Assembly (NCBI GenBank): GCA_964537975.1
Contig: CAZIDP010000022.1
Span: forward strand, 5,677 to 69,676
Length of the DNA stretch: 64,000 nucleotides
Source: SCBR16-9 sp964537975
Lineage (GTDB): Bacteria; Hydrogenedentota; Hydrogenedentia; Hydrogenedentales; SCBR16-9
Direction of reading: 5' to 3'
Numbering within the stretch: the stretch's first letter is position 1; each line of letters opens with the position of its first letter. A model generated the notes under the pieces. It was not told where the DNA came from. It worked only from the letters and a program-made list of their open reading frames with translations, and ran no database searches. A program made the position numbers and the translations under genes. Below are positions 45,405-54,657 of this stretch, one piece after another.

Positions 45405-47546
45405 TCAGGAATCAGGGTAAGATATTCCTGAATTCTTGACAAGGTAATCACGCAGTTGATTGCGCAGATTCGTGACGGTTGTTGACTCACGACCCATCAC
45501 ATTGGCTGGTTGGGCCAGGTTATTGTGGAACCGAATCACATCAATCAGATCATGTGTAGGAGTATCCAGCATTTCATTACTGAACGTTGCACGGCCACTA
45601 TGCCATGTATACCGCCACTGAACAGTGCGCATTGACAGCGAAACAGGATTCCCCATAACAGAAACGGGTGTCGCAGCCTGGTGGCCTTCCCATAAATCCC
45701 TACCTTCCATAGTATGAGGCAATGGAATCTGCAACATGCTGTAAAGTGTGGGTGTCACATCCAGGAGGGTGACCAGATCATTCCTCTTATCAGGAACAAT
45801 ACCTGGCCCAGTGATAATCAGGGGAACCCGAAGGGTGCTTTCACTCAATTGTATAGTTCCTGCCCCGCCTCGTCGCCAGTCACCCCGACCAGGTTCGGTA
45901 AAATCAAGCCCGAATGTACTCATGAAAACGATGACAGGCTCCTCGGGCAACTGCTGCGTCACCATTTCAAAAAAACTGTTCAAATGCTGATCAATATCTT
46001 GCAAAATCGTGTCATAACGATCAATTGGACGTGCAACCGAAGGTCGCGGAGCGGCATATCCCAAGCCATGTCTAGCCTGCCATCGAGGGGTGCCCAATTC
46101 TGTAAGCCGTATAAACACCATAAACTTACTCTCTTTATGGGCCGTGATCCAGCGTTGCGCTTTTTCCAGGGTTACTTTCGAACCTGCATGTGCAATCTGG
46201 GTAAGCGCAGTAGGACGTTCTGTACTCCTGCCTGCGGCAGTTGGATATACAGGGGCAAAGTAATCATAACCTCGTTCAAAGCCACTGCCGTAAAATAAAT
46301 CTTCCCGTTCCGGTTGTGCGCCTTCAGTAAACGCAGCGGTAAAATAACCTTGTTGTTTAAACAATTCCGCAGGTGTTTTCACCTCAGACGGTAGACTGCC
46401 ATTGCGGCCAGCCAGATAACCGTGGCGTAATGGGTTCATGCCTGTAAACATGGACATGACAGCCGCTGCACTTTCAGCGGCAGGGGTAAACGCGTTTTCG
46501 AAGCTAACACCACGTGCAGCCAAAGCGTCTAACCCGGTCGTAACAGGTCTGTTGTACCCCCAGTGAGTCAGGTGTTCCAAGCCGAGACCATCTATCGCAA
46601 TGATGATGACACTGGGTTTACTATCGTTTCCCTGTGAACTTATGGCATACGGACCATTCATGAGCAACTGAGCCAAGGAAGGTTCCGGGGGCCGCAACCC
46701 GGTCTGGGCAAGCCAAGCTGGTTGTTCCTGGGTAAACCACTGAATAGAACATGCGGTTGCATCTTTCGGAATCTGGGCTCTGCTTATGGTTAATTCTTGC
46801 CAAAACTCGGCATCCAGAGAAACTACCTCCTGGAGTATTAATGCAGGTTTACTGTTGAATTCCAACGTCATATAGGCATGTGTTACCTGCTCGGGCAAGT
46901 CGGGATGGCGCGACCAGTGAAAAACCAAGTTTTCTTCAAGTTCGTCCGGTAAATCTATGGTTACAATAGCACCTTCATAAATGGACTGGGCGCGTACATA
47001 TGCATCTCCTATCTTGAAAGTCTGCGCAGCTTCGAGAGCTGCTATCCTCGCTTCAAGCAAAGCACCCTGCCAATATGTTAGAGAAATTACAGCTCCAAGG
47101 GCAGTTGCAGCACCTATACTTCCCCATCCCAACAATCCAGAAAGACTGCCTTCATCGGTCTGCGTAACACTGAACAATGTCAATATTTTGAAAAACAAAT
47201 GGAAGAGCAGAAATGCACCCAAGTATATAAATGGTTCAACCTTTTCAAGCAGGGGGTTAGGCATGGGAATGTTGATTTGAAGAATTGGTAGTAACAGTAC
47301 AAATGCTCCGACCTGCGATATACTTTCGGATAAATAGGGCATAACGCCCCGGTTAGGCCGAAATAATTTCAACAAACACATAAACAGCAGTTGTATAAGG
47401 AGATATATGAATGCACAACCAGCCGTGAGTGACAGGGCAGCATGCAAAGTCGGTGCATATCCAAATGTATGGAGCAAATCCTGGAAATATATCCCGGTAA
47501 CTCCGGCAGCCAGTCCGGAAATGAGAAAATAAATTGGTACTATCAA
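45405..47546 (-). CDS. Membrane-anchored sulfatase/alkaline-phosphatase superfamily protein
   Basis: 713 residues. TTG at 47546 follows AGGA at good spacing, and there is no nearby ATG. The first 170 residues hold about five membrane helices. After a beta-rich linker the sulfatase fold starts at SVIIIAIDGLGLEHLTHWGYNRPVTTGLDALAARGVSF. Where sulfatases have CxPxR, this protein has SAAAV near residue 360, so the formylglycine Cys is Ser and the Arg is lost. TGMNPLRHGYL and, near the end, LLDVTPTLYSMLQIPLPHTMEGRDLW are typical of the family. It is more likely a phosphatase, phosphotransferase or inactive homologue than a true sulfatase. Confidence 0.75.
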   Translation of the reverse strand: MIVPIYFLISGLAAGVTGIYFQDLLHTFGYAPTLHAALSLTAGCAFIYLLIQLLFMCLLKLFRPNRGVMPYLSESISQVGAFVLLLPILQINIPMPNPLLEKVEPFIYLGAFLLFHLFFKILTLFSVTQTDEGSLSGLLGWGSIGAATALGAVISLTYWQGALLEARIAALEAAQTFKIGDAYVRAQSIYEGAIVTIDLPDELEENLVFHWSRHPDLPEQVTHAYMTLEFNSKPALILQEVVSLDAEFWQELTISRAQIPKDATACSIQWFTQEQPAWLAQTGLRPPEPSLAQLLMNGPYAISSQGNDSKPSVIIIAIDGLGLEHLTHWGYNRPVTTGLDALAARGVSFENAFTPAAESAAAVMSMFTGMNPLRHGYLAGRNGSLPSEVKTPAELFKQQGYFTAAFTEGAQPEREDLFYGSGFERGYDYFAPVYPTAAGRSTERPTALTQIAHAGSKVTLEKAQRWITAHKESKFMVFIRLTELGTPRWQARHGLGYAAPRPSVARPIDRYDTILQDIDQHLNSFFEMVTQQLPEEPVIVFMSTFGLDFTEPGRGDWRRGGAGTIQLSESTLRVPLIITGPGIVPDKRNDLVTLLDVTPTLYSMLQIPLPHTMEGRDLWEGHQAATPVSVMGNPVSLSMRTVQWRYTWHSGRATFSNEMLDTPTHDLIDVIRFHNNLAQPANVMGRESTTVTNLRNQLRDYLVKNSGISYPDS

Positions 47547-47808
47547 AGCTTAAATCCTGACTAAAAGACTAATTTTTGTTTCTTATGGCATGTACTATTG
47601 GAATTACAGGGACAGTCAACCCGGAAAAACTGTCAACGTTATTGCTAACTTACTGAATACTCTAAGATATTATAGACGGTTTGTGTATTCTATTCACCCA
47701 TAAAATACCAATCAGCAAGGATGAAAAGCTATCAACTGATGGAGAAACATCCTGCATATCTGCTAAGATGGAGCATATCATGATGTTTACAACGGAGGCC
47801 AATTTGCG

Positions 47809-50565
47809 GTGCTGACACATTTACTGGAGAAATTATTTGGAACCAGCAAGGATCGCGTAAGCAAGAGCTACGCTCCTTTGTTAAATAAAGTTAATGCGCT
47901 GGAGTCACGGTATGTTGCCATGACCAACGATGAACTGCGCAGCCAAACCGCAACATTCAAAGACCGGCTTTCTCGTGGCGAAACATTGGACGATATTCTT
48001 GTCGATGCTTTCGCAGTGGTTCGTGAAGTTGCCAAGCGTGTTATAGGTATGCGCCCCTTTGATGTTCAGATCATGGGTGGTGTTGTACTGCACCAGGGCA
48101 AAATTTCCGAGATGGTTACTGGTGAAGGTAAAACCCTGGTAGCGATTCTACCAGTATACCTGAACGCATTATCTGGCAAGGGCGTGCATGTGGTGACAGT
48201 GAACGACTACCTGGCTCGCCGTGATGCCGAATGGATGCGTCCTGTGTATGAATTTCTTGGATTGACAGTCGGTCTGATCCAGCAGGATATGAACAGCTTT
48301 GAACGGAAAGTATCTTACCGTGCTGACATCACCTACGGTACCAACAACGAGTATGGTTTTGATTATCTGCGCGACAACATGGCCACCCATCCTGATCACC
48401 GGGTGCAACGTGAACTGAATTATGCCATTGTCGACGAGGTGGACTCGATCCTGATTGATGAAGCGCGTACCCCCCTGATTATTTCCGGTCGCCCTGTAAA
48501 AAGCTCGGACGTCTATATCAAGGTAGATGATGCTGTACGTCGGTTGCGTAAAGACACCCACTATGAAGTCAATGAAAAGCAGCGTCAAATCATGCTGACG
48601 GATGAAGGCATGGAAATGGCGGAACAATTTCTCGGTGTCGATGATCTGTTCACCAGTGAAACCATCGGTATGATGCACATAATCGAGCAATCGCTTAAAG
48701 CACACAACTTCTTCAAGCGTGACAAGGATTACATGGTACGTGATGGCGAAGTCCTGATTGTGGACGAGTTTACCGGACGCGTCATGGATGGCAGACGTTA
48801 TTCTGACGGCTTGCACCAGGCACTGGAAGCCAAAGAGCGCGTTCCGTTACGGTTCGAATCACAAACTATTGCCAGTATCACGTATCAAAATTTCTTTCGC
48901 CTGTATGATAAATTGGCAGGCATGACGGGAACCGCCATTACAGAGTCGGTCGAATTTGCCAATGTCTACAATCTGGAAGTAGTCCAGATTCCCACCAACT
49001 TGCCTCTGATCCGCGAAGATATGAACGATCTCATCTTTGCTACAGAACCCGGTAAATTCCGGTATGTGGTCGAACAGATTAAAGAGATAAACGCAACGGG
49101 CCGCCCGATACTGGTTGGCACAGTTTCTATCGAAAAGTCGGAAGAATTGGCCAGTCATCTTGAAGAGCTGGGTATTATGGAATTCCAGGTACTCAACGCC
49201 AAACACCATGAACGTGAAGCGACCATTGTGGCCAATGCCGGTAAACGCGGCGCGATAACCATTGCTACCAACATGGCTGGCCGTGGTACAGATATCAAAC
49301 TTGCAGAAGGCATACGAGACCTGGGTGGACTCTATATCATAGGTACAGAACGGCATGAATCACGGCGTATCGACAATCAGCTCCGGGGCCGTTGTGGTCG
49401 CCAGGGCGACCCTGGTACGACCCGCTTTTTTGTCAGCCTTGAAGATGATGTTGCCCGGTTATTTGGCGGCGACAAGGTCAAGCGTATTGTCGACATGATG
49501 GGCAGCGAAGCCATGGACGCCGAACCTCTGCAACAGCGTATGGTGAGCCGTTCCATTGAACGTGCCCAACGCCAGGTGGAAGAGCATAACTTTGAAATCC
49601 GCAAGCACGTGCTTGAATATGATGAGGTTATGGATCGGCAACGCAAGTATATCTACGCCATGCGTCGGGAAGTGCTGGAAGATAAGGACATTACCGGACG
49701 TCTTGAGAATATGGTACAAAACATCACCGGTGATGGTATTGAGGAATATGCTCCTGAGACCGTATTACCGGAAGAGTGGGACCTGGAAGGGCTGGATCGC
49801 GTTCTCTACAGCGCTTTTGGCATTCATTTTGACCTGGAAGGTGAAACGGATGAAGAGCCCAAGCCTTTGATGGAAAGCATCAATGATCAGGTCTGGAAGC
49901 ATTACCACAACCGTGAAAAAGAATTTTCTGAAGAATTACGCAAGCAATATAATGATGAAGTCGGTAAAGATGATAGTCGAATAGATTTTGATGTATTGGC
50001 CCGGCGTCGCTTTCATGGCCTGGAATTAATGGCTTTATTGCGTGCGGTCGATGAAAAATGGATTGATCATCTGTATGAAATGGACTACCTGCGTGAATCC
50101 GTCCGCCTCCGGGCTTTTGGCCAGCGCGATCCTCTGCTGGAATACAAACGCGAAGGTTTTGAACTGTTCCAGAATCTGGTGCGCAGTATAGAAGAGAGTG
50201 TGGTGCAAACCATATTTCGCCTTACCGACCCGGAATTTCGCAAGAAACGCGCCATCAGTCTGCAACAAGGCACCCTGGACGCCAAGAGCGATCCGGTTGC
50301 TCAGCTCAGCCAATATCAATATGTCGCGGCGGATAAACAGGCAGACAGAAGTTTTGCCGCGTTTGATACCAGCCGGTTTGCATTGGGTGGCCGCGGCGCT
50401 TCGCAACGCATCGCACCGGGCAGTGCCAGTACCGCTGTTGTTGAAGAGGATGAAAAACGACGACGGACACCAGTTCGCGCAGCTCCCAAGGTCAATCCCA
50501 ACGACAAGTGCCCTTGTGGCAGTGGAAAGAAATATAAAAAGTGCTGCGGTCGCCTGGCAGATTAA
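47809..50565 (+). CDS. secA: Protein translocase ATPase SecA
   Basis: 918 residues. GTG at 47809 follows CGGAGG. SecA drives post-translational export through SecYEG. Seen motifs: MVTGEGKTL (Walker A region), VDEVDSILIDEARTPLI, NMAGRGTDI, and RGRCGRQGDPG. The C-terminal zinc-binding SEC-C motif CPCGSGKKYKKCC is intact. It begins a block of four plus-strand genes with short or overlapping junctions. Confidence 0.97.
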   Translation: MLTHLLEKLFGTSKDRVSKSYAPLLNKVNALESRYVAMTNDELRSQTATFKDRLSRGETLDDILVDAFAVVREVAKRVIGMRPFDVQIMGGVVLHQGKISEMVTGEGKTLVAILPVYLNALSGKGVHVVTVNDYLARRDAEWMRPVYEFLGLTVGLIQQDMNSFERKVSYRADITYGTNNEYGFDYLRDNMATHPDHRVQRELNYAIVDEVDSILIDEARTPLIISGRPVKSSDVYIKVDDAVRRLRKDTHYEVNEKQRQIMLTDEGMEMAEQFLGVDDLFTSETIGMMHIIEQSLKAHNFFKRDKDYMVRDGEVLIVDEFTGRVMDGRRYSDGLHQALEAKERVPLRFESQTIASITYQNFFRLYDKLAGMTGTAITESVEFANVYNLEVVQIPTNLPLIREDMNDLIFATEPGKFRYVVEQIKEINATGRPILVGTVSIEKSEELASHLEELGIMEFQVLNAKHHEREATIVANAGKRGAITIATNMAGRGTDIKLAEGIRDLGGLYIIGTERHESRRIDNQLRGRCGRQGDPGTTRFFVSLEDDVARLFGGDKVKRIVDMMGSEAMDAEPLQQRMVSRSIERAQRQVEEHNFEIRKHVLEYDEVMDRQRKYIYAMRREVLEDKDITGRLENMVQNITGDGIEEYAPETVLPEEWDLEGLDRVLYSAFGIHFDLEGETDEEPKPLMESINDQVWKHYHNREKEFSEELRKQYNDEVGKDDSRIDFDVLARRRFHGLELMALLRAVDEKWIDHLYEMDYLRESVRLRAFGQRDPLLEYKREGFELFQNLVRSIEESVVQTIFRLTDPEFRKKRAISLQQGTLDAKSDPVAQLSQYQYVAADKQADRSFAAFDTSRFALGGRGASQRIAPGSASTAVVEEDEKRRRTPVRAAPKVNPNDKCPCGSGKKYKKCCGRLAD

Positions 50566-52028
50566 TCGCGGGAGGTATACTCCTTGCCTGGCTTGTCATG
50601 ACGGGTATACTTCTCTACCGGGAAGTCTGGTTGCCCCGGCAACTCGAACCTGCTTTCAGTACACCGCTTCATGCGTCCCGTGATATGTGGATGGGCATAT
50701 ATACAGCAAGCCAGGAGCGTGCAGGATTCATCAACTTACGAATGGTTCCTGGCATGCGTGATGATGAACCTGGAGCACGACTGCACCTGACTACACGCCT
50801 TTCCATCTCAATGTTGGGATTTCCAACCCATCTCGCGATAACTGGTGAAGCTTGGACGCATAACCAACGCGGTTTGGAAGACTTCAATTTAGTTCTGGAA
50901 TCGGGCGATCATTACACCCAAATCAATGGTAAGGTGCAAAACGGAATACTTGAAGCAAGCTTGTATGTAGCGGACGAGGTTATGCCTTTCTCTTGGCCTG
51001 TAGGTAACAGCCTTCAAATTTCAGGGGGACTGGGCATGCCTTCACTTAATATTCCCATATTGCACCCAGGACAAGAAGCTCAGGTACAGACTTTTGATCC
51101 AGTAACCATGCGCATGGGAACAGCCAGACTAATCCATGCAGGTGAAGAAACCCTGGAAATTGCCGGTGAACAGATAGAAACAACCATCATCCGCACCACC
51201 CTCAGCGGTATGACTACCCGAGCCTGGATCACAGCAGCTGAAGAAGTAGTACAAGCTGAAACCCCGTTTGGGTTGCTGCTGAAAAAGATAACACCGGCTG
51301 AAGCGCTGGAACCGCTCGACCCAAATGAACGTACCAGTATCATTCAACAACTGGCAGTACGTATCAAGGGCCATCTTCCTACAGAAGCTCTGGATGAAAT
51401 GCGGGTACGTTTTCGGGGTATATCAGAAGACCATTATCCACCTGACGATGGCCGCTTGCAGATACACGAAGGAGAGGGAGTCTACCGTTTTGTACGCTCT
51501 GCCCTACCTGGAACAATCTCTGTCGAGCCGCTTAGCACGGAAGAACAGGCAAACTATCTGGCAAGTGATGTGTTCATCCCTGCGGATCATGAACGCATTC
51601 AGGAAACGATGGTAGCCATCATTGGTGATTTGGAGACACGCTGGGACAAGGCTCTCGCACTGCATGACTGGGTCTATGAGAACATTGACAAGGTTCCGGT
51701 TATCAGTATCCCCATGGCACTAGATGTATTGCGCACTATGGAAGGTGACTGCAATGAACACACCGTACTCTTCACCGCGCTTACACGGGCCGCAGCTATT
51801 CCAACACGCATTGCAGTAGGCCTGGTCTGGAGTGACCAACTACAAGGCTTCGGTTATCATGCCTGGCCAGAAGTACACATCGGTCACTGGATACCCATGG
51901 ACCCGACGCTGGGCGAACCTGTTGCCGATGCTACACACATCAAACTTTTAAATGGTAATATTGACCAATGGATACAGCTCGTCCCTTACCTGGGGCAATT
52001 ACAAATTGAAGTGCTGTCTTTCCGCTGA
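50541..52028 (+). CDS. Membrane-anchored transglutaminase-like protein
   Basis: 495 residues. GTG at 50541 overlaps the end of secA by 25 bases; the ribosome binding site is weak, but this start is needed to include the membrane helix LIAGGILLAWLVMTGILLY. The central part is beta-rich and unassigned. The C-terminal transglutaminase-like domain has a Cys-His-Asp triad: GDCNEHTVLFTAL (Cys), GYHAWPEVHI (His), MDPTLGE (Asp). It probably acts as a periplasmic thiol protease or transglutaminase-like enzyme. Confidence 0.8.
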   Translation: MLRSPGRLIAGGILLAWLVMTGILLYREVWLPRQLEPAFSTPLHASRDMWMGIYTASQERAGFINLRMVPGMRDDEPGARLHLTTRLSISMLGFPTHLAITGEAWTHNQRGLEDFNLVLESGDHYTQINGKVQNGILEASLYVADEVMPFSWPVGNSLQISGGLGMPSLNIPILHPGQEAQVQTFDPVTMRMGTARLIHAGEETLEIAGEQIETTIIRTTLSGMTTRAWITAAEEVVQAETPFGLLLKKITPAEALEPLDPNERTSIIQQLAVRIKGHLPTEALDEMRVRFRGISEDHYPPDDGRLQIHEGEGVYRFVRSALPGTISVEPLSTEEQANYLASDVFIPADHERIQETMVAIIGDLETRWDKALALHDWVYENIDKVPVISIPMALDVLRTMEGDCNEHTVLFTALTRAAAIPTRIAVGLVWSDQLQGFGYHAWPEVHIGHWIPMDPTLGEPVADATHIKLLNGNIDQWIQLVPYLGQLQIEVLSFR

Positions 52029-52049
52029 CTCGCGACCAATGGGGCATAT

Positions 52050-52790
52050 ATGATTCAGACAGAAAACCTCATGAAACATTTTGGCGAAAAAATCGCTGTC
52101 GCGCCACTGAGCCTGAACATTCCCGAAGGTACATTCTTCTGTTTCTTGGGTCCCAATGGTGCGGGCAAGACAACGACCATCAAGATGCTCACCGGTCTTT
52201 TGAAACCGAGTGGCGGTCGGGCACTGCTGGGCGGATTAGATATTCAGATCGAACCGGTAAAAACGAAACAGCTCTTGGGATATGTGCCCGATCACCCTTT
52301 CCTATATGACAAACTGACCGGTAGAGAGTTCATGCGTTTTGTCGCTGGACTGTATAAAATCCCAGATGACCGGTATAAAAACTTGTGTGAACCACTGATG
52401 GAAATGTTTGAAATCGCTGCGGTCGGAGACCAGTTTATCGAAGACTACTCTCACGGCATGCGCCAGAAATTATCTTTTGCTTCCTGTTTTCTTCATGAGC
52501 CTCGCATTGTCATTGTAGATGAACCCTGGGTCGGACTTGACCCCAAAAATATCCGCTTTGTCAAGGACTTTCTAAAGGAAAAAACGCGTACCGAAGGTCT
52601 TACCGTGTTCATGTCCACCCACACCCTGAGCATTGCGGAAGAAGTAGCAGACCTGATTGGGATCATTAATCATGGCAAATTGCAGTTCCTGGGAACTGTA
52701 GATGAAGTGAAAGCGTTGAACGCCAATCCCGGCTCGCTGGAAGATGTGTTCCTGAGCTTGACCAACGATGTTGGAGACGAAGTCGCGTGA
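52050..52790 (+). CDS. ABC transporter ATP-binding protein
   Basis: 246 residues. ATG follows GGGG. Walker A GPNGAGKTTTIKML, signature SHGMRQKLSFAS (variant of LSGGQ), Walker B IVIVDEPWVGLD and STHTLSIAEEVADLIGII. It is of the ABC-2 exporter type and is translationally coupled by a four-base overlap to the permease. Confidence 0.9.
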   Translation: MIQTENLMKHFGEKIAVAPLSLNIPEGTFFCFLGPNGAGKTTTIKMLTGLLKPSGGRALLGGLDIQIEPVKTKQLLGYVPDHPFLYDKLTGREFMRFVAGLYKIPDDRYKNLCEPLMEMFEIAAVGDQFIEDYSHGMRQKLSFASCFLHEPRIVIVDEPWVGLDPKNIRFVKDFLKEKTRTEGLTVFMSTHTLSIAEEVADLIGIINHGKLQFLGTVDEVKALNANPGSLEDVFLSLTNDVGDEVA

Positions 52791-54481
52791 GTCAGGTTAT
52801 CGCGTTGTTACAGACCAAACTTCGCATACTCGGCAACCAGATTGCACTCGTTCGGTATGAATCCAAATTGAAGATAGCCGTATTGACTTTTTCGGCCATT
52901 ATCATTTGGCTAGGTGCCTATATCTGGTTGTACTATGGATTTCGCTGGTTGCTGAACTTCGGAAATATGGGTGGAGGCGCGTACGTATTCGGAGAGCTGC
53001 TGCTGCGACAGGTACTCAGTCTGTTTGCCCTGGCAGTATTTCTGTTGTTGATTTTCTCGAATATACTGGTTGCTTTCTCCACCTTGTATAAATCCAAGGA
53101 AGTTTTCTATCTCCTGCAGGGGCCACTTTCGTATAATCAGTTCTTTTACGTTCGTTTTGTGGAGTGCCTTCTGTTCAGTTCCTGGGCACTGGCTTTTCTG
53201 GGTTCTCCGTTGATTCTTGCCTACGGACAAAGCATACAGATGACTCCCGCGTTTTATCTCGCTGCCATCGGCTTTTTCATTCCTTATATCATCATACCCG
53301 CGGCCATCGGTGCCATTATTACCATGCTGCTGGTACGGATTTTTCCGCAGATTCGGGTTCAGACCATGATTGCCCTGGGAGTGATGGTGCTGGTGGGATT
53401 CTTTTACTATATGGTTACCATTTTAAGAAAAACCCGGGTCGCGGAAGACACCCCGATTGCCGTTTTTTTTGATTCCATGAGCCGTATACAATCACGATTA
53501 TTGCCGAGTTTCTGGGCTACGGAAGGCCTGTTTTCCGCGGGCCGATTGGATTATACTGAAGCCTTGTTCTGGTGGCTGATGAGCATCTCAACCGCGCTAA
53601 TGCTGCTGGTGGTAGCAGGATGGGTCGCGGGAAAAGCATTTTATCCCGGCTGGTCTTACTTGAACGGGCAGGACCGACAACGTTTCAAGCCGGAAAATCG
53701 GGGCATATTGAATGCGCTGCTTCAACCACTCAATATGCTGCCGCTTCCCATCCAGGCGCTTTCAAAAAAAGACATCCGACTCTTCTGGCGCGACCCAACG
53801 CAATGGTCTCAGTTCGTGATCTTTTTTGGAATCATGGCCATTTACATTGCGAATCTCCGCAACACAAGCCGGTTTTACGAACAGGACATCTGGCGTAGCT
53901 GGGTCGCCTGCCTCAATGTCGGTTCGGTCAGTCTGATCCTTGCGACTCAAACCAGCCGCTTTGTTTTTCCCCTGATCAGCCTGGAAGGCCACCGCTTCTG
54001 GATACTCCGCCTGGCCCCTCTGTCGCTACGACAATTGATTTGGCAGAAATTCTGGCTTAGCGTTGTGACAACATCCGGTGTCACGGTTGGCCTGGCCCTG
54101 ATGTCCGGATACCTCCTGGAACTTGAACCCGCGTTTTATTTCATGACCGTTTACGGTGTTGCCCTTACCAATCTTGGCCTGGCGGGGTTGGCAGTAGGAC
54201 TGGGCAGCCTCTACCCCACTTTAAGTGAAGATAACCCGGCGCGCATCGTTTCTGGGATGGGTGGAACATTGAACCTCTTACTCAGTATCGGCTACATTTC
54301 CCTGTTGGTATCAGCTCAGGGAATCGTGTTACTCTGGGATGTTGCTGCTTTCCTGACTGGTCGTGGTGATTTCTTCTGGGCATACACGCTTACTTTGGTC
54401 TTTGTGACCATTACCAGCCTGCTTGCAGTCTGGTTACCCATGAAAGCGGGGCTTCGCCACTTGGAGCGCTTGGAATTTTAA
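52787..54481 (+). CDS. ABC-2 type transporter permease
   Basis: 564 residues. GTG at 52787 overlaps the ATPase stop (GTGA). About twelve membrane helices arranged in two halves with a cytoplasmic middle (residues about 290-335, EDxRxFKPENRG and SKKDIRLFWRDPTQW). It forms an exporter with the preceding ATPase. The substrate is unknown. It ends the secA block. Confidence 0.8.
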   Translation: MSQVIALLQTKLRILGNQIALVRYESKLKIAVLTFSAIIIWLGAYIWLYYGFRWLLNFGNMGGGAYVFGELLLRQVLSLFALAVFLLLIFSNILVAFSTLYKSKEVFYLLQGPLSYNQFFYVRFVECLLFSSWALAFLGSPLILAYGQSIQMTPAFYLAAIGFFIPYIIIPAAIGAIITMLLVRIFPQIRVQTMIALGVMVLVGFFYYMVTILRKTRVAEDTPIAVFFDSMSRIQSRLLPSFWATEGLFSAGRLDYTEALFWWLMSISTALMLLVVAGWVAGKAFYPGWSYLNGQDRQRFKPENRGILNALLQPLNMLPLPIQALSKKDIRLFWRDPTQWSQFVIFFGIMAIYIANLRNTSRFYEQDIWRSWVACLNVGSVSLILATQTSRFVFPLISLEGHRFWILRLAPLSLRQLIWQKFWLSVVTTSGVTVGLALMSGYLLELEPAFYFMTVYGVALTNLGLAGLAVGLGSLYPTLSEDNPARIVSGMGGTLNLLLSIGYISLLVSAQGIVLLWDVAAFLTGRGDFFWAYTLTLVFVTITSLLAVWLPMKAGLRHLERLEF

Positions 54482-54657
54482 TATGGCTGGCACGTTGTGC
54501 TGCTGGTAGTAGCGATGTCACGCTGCTGGCAAGTCTGTCAGGCTTTATGTAATATGGAAGAAAGGGATTGCTATAATATTATTGCTGAATGATTTCAATG
54601 CTAATCGGTAGTTTGTAGCATGTAGTATGTCAGAACCGTTCTTTCAAGGGGATTTTA

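Noticed and set aside
48169..48816. 215-codon minus-strand open frame inside secA
   Set aside because: It is a shadow of the highly conserved secA coding sequence and has no family motifs.
54489..54503. TGGCACG sequence resembling a sigma-54 promoter before the GH78 gene
   Set aside because: The GG and nearest GC pairs are 8 or 11 bases apart rather than 10, so it does not fit the -24/-12 rule.
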